Shown: positions 58,030-64,000 of the stretch, piece after piece
How positions within the stretch are numbered: position 1 is the first letter of the stretch
Layout of the letters: the number at the start of each line of letters is the position of its first letter
Origin: Lysobacter sp.
GTDB taxonomy: Bacteria > Pseudomonadota > Gammaproteobacteria > Xanthomonadales > Xanthomonadaceae
Direction: 5' to 3'
Length of the DNA: 64,000 nt
Assembly (NCBI GenBank): GCA_019634715.1
Contig: JAHCAU010000008.1
Coordinates: 124,001 to 188,000, forward strand
The notes under the pieces: model-generated
What the model saw: the letters and a program-made list of their open reading frames with translations, nothing else
Databases searched by the model: none
What the model was told of the DNA's origin: nothing
Made by a program: the position numbers and the translations under genes

Positions 58030-59288
58030 GCGCGGCCCATCCGCAGGCGGGCGGCATGACCCTGCTCGAAGTGCTGCGCACCGCCGTGCATGCCCTGCGC
58101 GGCAACTGGCTGCGCAGCGCGCTGACCTCGCTGGGCGTGATCATCGGCATCGCCGCGGTGATCGTGATGGTGTCCGTGGGCCAGGGCACGCAGGCGGAGA
58201 TCGAGAAGATCGTCTCCGGCCTCGGCTCGCAGCGCCTGGACATCAATCCCGGCGCCGGACGCGGCTTCGGTGGCGTGCGCACCGGCGGCGGCAACTTCTT
58301 CACGCTCACCGAAGAAGACGCCGACGCGATCCGTCGCGAAGTGCCGGGCGTGCAGTACGTCAGCTCGCTGCTGCGCGGCGGCTCGCAGGTGATCTTCGCC
58401 GAGAACAACTGGGCGACGAGCTGGCAGGGCGTGGAGCCCGACTGGTTCGCGATCAACGGCTGGGAGATCGCCAGCGGCCCGGGCTTCGAATCAAGCGATT
58501 ACGGCGGCGGCAAGTCCGCGATCATCGGCGAGACGGTGCGCCGGGAGCTGTTCGGCGAGGAAGAGGCGGTCGGCCAGACCATCCGGGTCGGTCGCGTGCC
58601 GTTCACCGTGGTCGGCACGCTCAAGTCCAAGGGGCAGGGCGGCTTCGGCCAGGACCAGGACGACCTGGTGGTGATCCCGCTGCAGACCGCGCGTCGGCGC
58701 CTGAACACCAACAGCTTCCTCTCGGCCGGCTCGGTGCAGCAGATCGCGGTCGGCGTGTCCTCGCCGGACGGGCTGTCGACCGCGCAGGCCGAGATCGAAG
58801 CCCTGCTGCGCCAGCGACACAAGATCCAGCCCGGCGCCGAGGACGACTTCAACGTGCGCAACCTCGCCGAGATCGTCGCCACCCGTACCCAGACGACCAA
58901 GCTGATGTCCTGGCTGCTCGGTGCGGTCGCCGGCATTTCGCTGATCGTCGGCGGCATCGGCATCATGAACATCATGCTGGTGTCGGTGACCGAGCGCATC
59001 CGCGAGATCGGCCTGCGCATGGCCGTCGGCGCGGGTCCGCGCGACATCCGCCGGCAGTTCCTTGCCGAAGCCATGCTGATCTCGCTGATCGGCGGCGTGA
59101 TCGGGATCGCGATCGGCGTGGTCGGCGCACTGGCGGTGAGCCGGATCGGCGCACTGCCGGTGGCGCTGAACAGCCAGGTGATCGGCCTCGCCGCCGGCTT
59201 CTCGATCGCCACCGGCCTGTTCTTCGGCTACTACCCGGCGAGCAAGGCGGCGAAGCTCGATCCGATCGAAGCGCTGCGGCAGCAGTAG
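58026..59288 (+). CDS. macB: MacB-type ABC transporter permease
   Basis: This 420-residue protein has an N-terminal helix (ALTSLGVIIGIAAVIVMVSV), a large periplasmic MacB-type domain (about 60-285) and three C-terminal helices (FtsX fold: LIVGGIGIMNIMLVSVTERI, REIGLRMAVGAGPRDIRRQF). With MacA and an outer-membrane TolC it would export macrolides, peptides or siderophores by mechanotransmission; no TolC gene is in the window. It overlaps the ATPase gene (ATGA). Confidence 0.93.
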   Translation: MSAAHPQAGGMTLLEVLRTAVHALRGNWLRSALTSLGVIIGIAAVIVMVSVGQGTQAEIEKIVSGLGSQRLDINPGAGRGFGGVRTGGGNFFTLTEEDADAIRREVPGVQYVSSLLRGGSQVIFAENNWATSWQGVEPDWFAINGWEIASGPGFESSDYGGGKSAIIGETVRRELFGEEEAVGQTIRVGRVPFTVVGTLKSKGQGGFGQDQDDLVVIPLQTARRRLNTNSFLSAGSVQQIAVGVSSPDGLSTAQAEIEALLRQRHKIQPGAEDDFNVRNLAEIVATRTQTTKLMSWLLGAVAGISLIVGGIGIMNIMLVSVTERIREIGLRMAVGAGPRDIRRQFLAEAMLISLIGGVIGIAIGVVGALAVSRIGALPVALNSQVIGLAAGFSIATGLFFGYYPASKAAKLDPIEALRQQ

Positions 59289-59369
59289 GATCGCTCCTGC
59301 GAACAGCGAAAGGCGTTGAAGTCTGCGCAGTGCTGCCCGGGCTGCGTCTCTCCGCTCGACGATGACGGA

Positions 59370-59394
59370 CAGCGGATCTTCGATCCGCTCTACA
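59370..59394 (+). repeat. Single REP-like unit
   Basis: This 25-nt unit, folding as AGCGGATC-TTC-GATCCGCT plus CTACA, is identical to the reverse complement of 55091-55115. It lies 50 nt before the isoaspartyl peptidase start. Confidence 0.7.
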
Positions 59395-59444
59395 AGGGCG
59401 GGACGCAGGGGCTATGCTTCGGCATCCGCCGCCCGGAGTGTCCG

Positions 59445-60506
59445 ATGCGCCCGCTGCTTGCCCTCTGCCTTGCCGTCGCCACCATGACCGCCCACGCCCA
59501 GCACCGTCCCGAGAACAGCCCGTATCCCGACAATCCGATGCCGGAAAAAGCGATGACGGGACGGACCGCCCTCGTCATCCACGGCGGCGCGGGCGTGATC
59601 GAACGCGACAAGCTGCCGCTGGATCTGGAGCGCGCGATCCGCGCCGACCTCGACCGCGCGCTCGATGCCGGCCATGCCGTGCTGGCGCGCGGCGGCGATG
59701 CCCTCGACGCGGTCGAGGCCGCGATCCTCGTGCTGGAGGAATCGCCGCACTTCAACGCCGGCAAGGGCGCGGTCTACGACGCCGAAGGCGGTCACCAGCT
59801 CGACGCCTCGGTGATGGAAGGCCACACCCGTCGGGCCGGCGCTGTGGCCGGCGTGACCACGGTGCGCAATCCGATCAGGCTGGCGCGCGCGGTCATGGCG
59901 CGCAGCCCGCACGTGATGCTGGCCGGTGCCGGTGCGGAAGCCTTCGCCGACACCCTGAAGGACATCGAGCGCGTGCCGAACACCTGGTTCGACACCGAGC
60001 ATCGCCGCAGGCAGCTCGAAGACGCGAAGGCCCGCGCGCAGCGCCAGGCCGGCAACGACCTGCGCGGCACCTATTTCGGCACGGTCGGCGCGGTCGCGCT
60101 GGATCGCAACGGCCGCATCGCCGCCGGCACTTCCACCGGCGGCATGACCAACAAGCGCTGGAGCCGCATCGGCGATTCGCCGGTGATCGGCGCCGGCACC
60201 TGGGCCGACGACCGCTGCGGCGTGTCCGGCACCGGCTGGGGCGAGTTCTTCATCCGCGCCGCGGTCGCGCACGACATCTGCGCGCGCGTGGCCTATCGCG
60301 GCGACAGCCTCGCCGAGGCCGCCGACGCAGTGATCAACGGTGTCGTGCCGGAACTGGGCGGCGACGGCGGCATCATCGCCCTCGACAATGCCGGCAACAT
60401 CGCCATGCCCTTCAACACCAGCGGCATGTACCGCGGCTGGGTCAAGCCCGACGGCAGCCGCGGCACTGCGGTGTTCGGCGACGGCGACGACGCACCGGCC
60501 CGCTGA
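59445..60506 (+). CDS. Isoaspartyl peptidase/L-asparaginase (Ntn hydrolase, T2 family), exported
   Basis: This 353-residue protein has a signal peptide (ALCLAVATMTAHAQ), so it acts in the periplasm. Motifs are IHGGAGVI, NAGKGAVYDAEGGHQLDASVMEG, the autocleavage site before Thr in GTVGAVALD, and GTSTGGMTNKRWSRIGDSP. The precursor self-cleaves to alpha and beta subunits and removes isoaspartyl residues or hydrolyses asparagine. GGAG lies 6 nt before the ATG. It is a different fold from the short asparaginase at 32765. Confidence 0.93.
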   Translation: MRPLLALCLAVATMTAHAQHRPENSPYPDNPMPEKAMTGRTALVIHGGAGVIERDKLPLDLERAIRADLDRALDAGHAVLARGGDALDAVEAAILVLEESPHFNAGKGAVYDAEGGHQLDASVMEGHTRRAGAVAGVTTVRNPIRLARAVMARSPHVMLAGAGAEAFADTLKDIERVPNTWFDTEHRRRQLEDAKARAQRQAGNDLRGTYFGTVGAVALDRNGRIAAGTSTGGMTNKRWSRIGDSPVIGAGTWADDRCGVSGTGWGEFFIRAAVAHDICARVAYRGDSLAEAADAVINGVVPELGGDGGIIALDNAGNIAMPFNTSGMYRGWVKPDGSRGTAVFGDGDDAPAR

Positions 60507-60530
60507 CGCCGCACCGACACGGGCATCGCG

Positions 60531-61172
60531 ATGGATGTCGGCGCCTACCGGCGGCTGCGCAGCGAGGCCAGGCGGCACGTGCGCGACGCGACCGATGCCG
60601 ACGACCTCGTCCAGGATGCGCTGCTGGTCGCGCTGGAGCAGGGCCGCGATCCGCTCGATGCGACCTCCCTGCCGTGGCTGTCGGGCGTGATCCGCCATCG
60701 CGCCGCGATGCAGGCGCGCAGCGCGATCCGTCGCCGCCGCCGCGATGCGGCCTTCGCCATCGCAGCGGACGAGGCGACCCCTTCCCCAGCCACGCCAGGG
60801 TCGACGATCGCCGCCCGTGCGCTGCTCGCGCGCCTGCCGCCCGCGGCGCGACGCGTGGCGGTGCTGGCCCTGCACGGGCTCGCTGCCGACGAGATCCGCT
60901 GGATCCTCGGCATCCGCGACACCGCCTTCCGCCAGCGCCTGACCTGCATCCGCAAGGCGCTCGGCGCGATGTCGCCCGCGCAGCGCGCCGAAGCCATCGC
61001 CCTGGCCTACGTGCGCGACCCCGCGCGCAGCGTCGATCTGCAGTTCGGCCAGGTCCGGCGCGCGCTGAAGGCCGCACTCGGCGGGCGTCCCGGCCTGGGC
61101 AGCCACGATCCGGACGGCCACCTGCTGGTGCTGCGCGGCCGCGCTCACGTTTCGCCCGGTGGCGGCAACTGA
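60531..61172 (+). CDS. ECF-like RNA polymerase sigma factor
   Basis: This 213-residue protein has a region 2-like part (about 10-65: RHVRDATDADDLVQDALLVAL, LPWLSGVIRHRA) and a region 4-like HTH (about 100-145: LPPAARRVAVLALHGLAADEIRWILGI). A tail of about 55 residues (VDLQFGQVRRALKAALGG to GHLLVLRGRAHVSPGGGN) follows. No anti-sigma gene is adjacent. It starts 24 nt after the isoaspartyl peptidase stop and precedes a VOC gene, so all three may share a transcript. Confidence 0.8.
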   Translation: MDVGAYRRLRSEARRHVRDATDADDLVQDALLVALEQGRDPLDATSLPWLSGVIRHRAAMQARSAIRRRRRDAAFAIAADEATPSPATPGSTIAARALLARLPPAARRVAVLALHGLAADEIRWILGIRDTAFRQRLTCIRKALGAMSPAQRAEAIALAYVRDPARSVDLQFGQVRRALKAALGGRPGLGSHDPDGHLLVLRGRAHVSPGGGN

Positions 61173-61236
61173 CAGGTCGACGGGACGCCGCGAAGCGGCC
61201 CGTCGCCCTTCCTTCATTCCAATCAGGAGTCTTCCC

Positions 61237-61620
61237 ATGCTCGGCCAAGCCAAAGTCGGCGCCATCGTGTTCTTCGTCGGCGTCCTCGAACGCAGCGTCG
61301 CCTTCTATCGCGACACCCTGGGTCTGCCGATCGCCGAACTCGAGGGCCACGACGGTCCGTTCGCCCTCGCCGAACTCGGCGATCTCAGCCTGGTCTTCAT
61401 CCAGCGCCCGGCGAAGGCCGGCGACAGCCCGGTGGTGGTCTTCGCGCTGGAGGGCGGCATCGACGACTGCGCAGAAGCCCTGGCGGCGAAAGGCGTGGAG
61501 ATCGTGGTGCCGGTCAGCGAAGCGCCCGATGGCGGTCTCACGATGGATTTCCTCGATCCCGACCGCAACGTGCTGAGCCTGTACCAGTCCGAAGGCGCGC
61601 CGCGTCGCAACGCCGGCTGA
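61237..61620 (+). CDS. VOC (glyoxalase/bleomycin resistance) family protein
   Basis: This 127-residue protein has the paired beta-alpha-beta-beta-beta units of the VOC fold (VGAIVFFVGVLERSVAFYRDTLGLPI and TMDFLDPDRNVLSLYQ). Potential metal ligands are a His and a Glu in ELEGHDGPFALAELGD. The substrate is unknown. AGGAG lies about 7 nt before the ATG at 61237. Confidence 0.9.
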   Translation: MLGQAKVGAIVFFVGVLERSVAFYRDTLGLPIAELEGHDGPFALAELGDLSLVFIQRPAKAGDSPVVVFALEGGIDDCAEALAAKGVEIVVPVSEAPDGGLTMDFLDPDRNVLSLYQSEGAPRRNAG

Positions 61621-61643
61621 GCTGAGGCGCATCGAGAGCCGAG

Positions 61644-61672
61644 GCGTGGCGGGCCGCCAATGCCCGCCACGC
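61644..61672. terminator. Hairpin between converging genes
   Basis: A perfect 11-bp stem (61644-61654 with 61662-61672) with a 7-nt loop lies between the VOC gene and the minus-strand pair. No T run is present; it may serve both directions. Confidence 0.55.
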
Positions 61673-61683
61673 AGCGTGTCGCG

Positions 61684-62043
61684 CTACAGCAGCTTGATCC
61701 TGTCCAGCACCTTGTCGACCAGGCCGAGGAATTTGCTGGTCGCCTTGATGATGTCGCGCACCTTGTCGGCCTGGGCGATGGCGGTCTTCAGGTCGGCGCT
61801 GGCGGCGATCACGCTCTGCAGATTGTCGTCGATCTGCGCCGTGGTCTGCTTGAACAGCAGGCCGCCGCTGATCATCACGCGGAAGTTGATCTCCTGCATC
61901 TCGCGCACGATCGCATCGGCATCGTCGGCCGAGGTCACCGTCGCCAGGCGGTCGGACAGGGCCTGGTGCTGGGCGATCAGGATGTCGTGCAGTTGCTTGG
62001 TTTCGCTGTTGATCGCGCTCTGGTTGCTGATCACCGCATTCAT
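61684..62043 (-). CDS. Small helical protein coupled to a lipoprotein gene
   Basis: This 119-residue protein without signal peptide is predicted to be almost all helix (QLHDILIAQHQALSDRLATV, ADAIVREMQEINFRVMI, VRDIIKATSKFLGLVDKVLDRIKLL). No family is recognised. Its ATG overlaps the stop of the upstream lipoprotein gene by 4 nt and has GGGAGG upstream. The tight coupling implies joint function, possibly on either side of the envelope. Confidence 0.75.
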   Translation of the reverse strand: MNAVISNQSAINSETKQLHDILIAQHQALSDRLATVTSADDADAIVREMQEINFRVMISGGLLFKQTTAQIDDNLQSVIAASADLKTAIAQADKVRDIIKATSKFLGLVDKVLDRIKLL

Positions 62044-62999
62044 GGCGTGCCTCCCTGTTGGCCGTTCTGCGTCGACGCGCGTTGCTTGCGGATCGCCTCC
62101 ACCTGGGCGCGGTAAGCGACGTATTCGCGCTGCACCAGGTCGATCAGGCCCTGCGCGCCATCGTTGCGACCTGCGGCCAGTTCGGCGTGCGCTGCCGCGA
62201 GCAGGCCCAGCGAGCGCCTGAGCGCCGCAAGCGAAGCGTCCTGTGCGTCGCGCTGGTCCATCGTCGCGACGTACTGCTGCACCACGGTGCGCTTCGCATC
62301 CTTGCCGGTCGCGCGCAGGAAATCGACCGAGATCCGGCCCAGCATCGTCTGCCAGGTGTTGCGCACCACGCTGCGCACGCCGCTGTTCGGGTCGGCGCCG
62401 ATGGCCGTCATCATGGTCGAGAAGGTGGCCTGGATGCCCGGATCGGCGGTGCGGATCGCCTGCATCGCGTCCTTCTCCACCTTGATCTGCAGGAGCAGGC
62501 CGCCGAGCGTGGCGAAGCCGCCGGCCACGCCGGCCGGCAGTTGCCGGTCGTCGAGCGCGCCGATGGTCTCGCCGAGTTTCACCAGTTCCTGCTGCACGTC
62601 GTCGCGACGCTGCGGGTCCAGCAGCTTCTCCAGCGAAGCGGCGTAGGCATCGATCACCGCGAAAGCCCGGCTCCATTTCGCGGTGTCCTCGTCGCCGAGC
62701 ACGGTCAGGAATTCGCCTTCGTTCAGCGTCGGCTGGCCGACCGCGCGCTCGATCTGCTGCTGGCGCAAGAAGGTGTTGATGTCGGAGAAGGCCTGCGCGG
62801 TCTGCTGGTTCGCGGTGGCCGCGCCCTGGCGGAACTGCGGGATCTGCGCGCGGTCGGGGGTGCTGGCGCAACCGCCGAGCAGGCCCAGGGCGAACACGAG
62901 GGCGAGCGCCCGGGCGCGGAGTCGGGGCTGGCGGAGCCGGGTATGGCGGAGCAGGGCGGGCGCAAGGGCGCCCGCGCGGAGAAGCGGCATCGGGTGCAT
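62040..62999 (-). CDS. Putative lipoprotein of unknown function
   Basis: This 319-residue protein has a lipobox LGLLGGCAS with modified Cys44 after a long basic N-terminus (several Arg), then a mostly helical periplasmic domain (QTAQAFSDINTFLRQQQIER, VQQYVATMDQRDAQDASLA). No family is recognised. ATG 62990 would shorten the N-terminus by three residues; a still later start would be more usual for a lipoprotein signal. It is transcribed with the small helical protein downstream. Confidence 0.8.
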   Translation of the reverse strand: MHPMPLLRAGALAPALLRHTRLRQPRLRARALALVFALGLLGGCASTPDRAQIPQFRQGAATANQQTAQAFSDINTFLRQQQIERAVGQPTLNEGEFLTVLGDEDTAKWSRAFAVIDAYAASLEKLLDPQRRDDVQQELVKLGETIGALDDRQLPAGVAGGFATLGGLLLQIKVEKDAMQAIRTADPGIQATFSTMMTAIGADPNSGVRSVVRNTWQTMLGRISVDFLRATGKDAKRTVVQQYVATMDQRDAQDASLAALRRSLGLLAAAHAELAAGRNDGAQGLIDLVQREYVAYRAQVEAIRKQRASTQNGQQGGTP

Positions 63000-63284
63000 C
63001 GGAAGGTGGTCCCCTGTCGATCCTTGGCGCGTCCAGACTGCGGCCGCCGCGCCGGTACGGCCGGCCTGCGTGACGAAGTCGATGCTAGCAGGTGGCGCGG
63101 CGGGGCCGTAAGCGGGCTCCGGCACGCATGCATGCGGTCTCGCGGTCCGGCCGGGCACGCCGTCACCGGGCAGGATCGGGGATGTGGCAAAATCGCCTGC
63201 CTCCGCCGCCTCGCCCCCCACCCCCCATGCCGGTTACCGACCCGCGCCACCGCAATCGCGTTCCGACCGGGAGCGCCCGCTGAC

Positions 63285-63665
63285 ATGGCCGACAACACCG
63301 GGCACCTGCCGCGCACGCCGGGGCGCATCCTCAAGGCCACGATCTGGTCCCTGCAGGGGCTGCGCGCGGCCTGGCTGCACGAATCCTCGTTCCGGCTCGA
63401 GGTCTACCTGTTCGTCGTTCTCGCGCCGCTGGCCTGCTGGCTGGTCGAGGGGCCGATCGAACGCGCGCTCATGATCGGCAGCTGCCTGCTGGTGATGGCC
63501 GCCGAACTGCTCAATTCGGCGATCGAGGCCGTCATCGAACGCTACGGCCCCGAATTCCACGAGCTGGCCGGCCGCGCCAAGGACATGGGCTCGGCGGCGG
63601 TGTTCGTGCTCATGATGAACGTGCTGCTGGTCTGGGGCCTGATCCTGGCCGACCGCTACCTCTGA
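63285..63665 (+). CDS. dgkA: Diacylglycerol kinase
   Basis: This 126-residue integral membrane protein matches bacterial DgkA in length and motifs (RILKATIWSLQGLRAAWLHESSFRLEVY, MAAELLNSAIEAVIERYGPEFHELAGRAKDMGSAAV is the active-site region with Glu and Asn). It phosphorylates diacylglycerol, recycling the by-product of periplasmic glucan and LPS modification. GGGAG lies 11 nt before the ATG. Confidence 0.95.
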   Translation: MADNTGHLPRTPGRILKATIWSLQGLRAAWLHESSFRLEVYLFVVLAPLACWLVEGPIERALMIGSCLLVMAAELLNSAIEAVIERYGPEFHELAGRAKDMGSAAVFVLMMNVLLVWGLILADRYL

Positions 63666-63729
63666 TCCTCCCCAGACCCTCTTCGAGGCGCCGCCCGCGC
63701 CCGCAACGCTTCCCCGGGAAAACCAAGCA

Positions 63730-64000
63730 ATGCTGGAACTGATTTCCGATCCGCAGACGTGGATCACCCTCATCACCCTGAGCGCGATCGAGATCGTGCT
63801 GGGCATCGACAACCTGGTGTTCATCTCCATCGCCGTGTCCAGGCTGCCGTACGCGCAGCGCGAGAAGGCGCGCAAGTTCGGCATCGCGGTCGCCTGCATC
63901 ACGCGCATCGGTCTGCTGCTGACCCTGGCCTGGCTGGCGGGCTTGACCTACGACCTGTTCAGCGTGCTCGGCCACGGCTTCTCGGTGCGCGACCTGGTAC
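63730..64000 (+). CDS. TerC-family membrane protein, 3' end outside window
   Basis: The 90 codons visible encode ITLITLSAIEIVLGIDNLVF, the TerC signature with the acidic IEIVLGIDN, then RLPYAQREKARKFGIAVA and a second helix (RIGLLLTLAWLAGL). TerC/Alx-type proteins are linked to metal ion export, mainly Mn2+. The gene starts 64 nt after dgkA with a weak Shine-Dalgarno and runs off the window. Confidence 0.9.
   Translation, partial: MLELISDPQTWITLITLSAIEIVLGIDNLVFISIAVSRLPYAQREKARKFGIAVACITRIGLLLTLAWLAGLTYDLFSVLGHGFSVRDLV

Overview
The window is high-GC DNA from a Xanthomonadales-type gammaproteobacterium, most like Lysobacter. The evidence is an alpha-lytic endopeptidase pair, a beta-lytic metallopeptidase and a lysyl endopeptidase-type protease sitting together, plus Xanthomonad-style housekeeping genes. 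The genus is inferred from gene content only. No rRNA, tRNA, CRISPR array, transposase or phage gene was seen.

Region 1 (1-32.3 kb) is an exoenzyme island. It holds five subtilisin-family S8 proteases (the first cut by the window edge), a lysyl endopeptidase-like S1 protease, two M28 aminopeptidases, a beta-lytic M23 peptidase, two alpha-lytic S1E proteases on the minus strand, and a 956-residue secreted protein with the same C-terminal modules but no visible protease signature. Most genes carry a signal peptide and a mix of the same C-terminal modules: carboxypeptidase-regulatory-like repeat, pre-peptidase C-terminal (PPC) domain, PKD and P/Homo B domain. Each is monocistronic with its own hairpin terminator. 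Tracts of almost identical DNA shared between paralogues point to recent duplication and gene conversion. Three S8 genes share one promoter layout (TTGATT, 17 nt, TA-G-T) and the two S1E genes share a conserved upstream block. A CadC-like winged-helix/TPR membrane regulator, a TonB-dependent receptor and a DUF4097-like secreted protein lie inside the island.

Region 2 (32.7-36.5 kb) holds a half-length asparaginase, a DUF2069 protein and WrbA on the minus strand, then YihY, a TlpA-like lipoprotein and acylphosphatase as an overlapping plus-strand operon.

Region 3 (36.6-42.8 kb) looks like a sulfur-supply operon: an Rrf2 regulator behind a palindromic operator, a DUF2292/YezD protein, an OprO/P-type porin, a sulfate-binding protein and CysT, CysW and CysA.

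Region 4 (42.9-64 kb) is mostly housekeeping: a DUF2145 pair, an HTH regulator, fabA-fabB, PPK2, HTH-moaB, GFA and GNAT genes, bioA-rsmE, nudE-cysQ, mazG-DUF962, DUF486, macA-macB (ATPase)-macB (permease), an isoaspartyl peptidase, an ECF-like sigma factor, a VOC protein, a lipoprotein pair, dgkA and the start of a TerC gene. Several small palindromic repeats sit between these genes.
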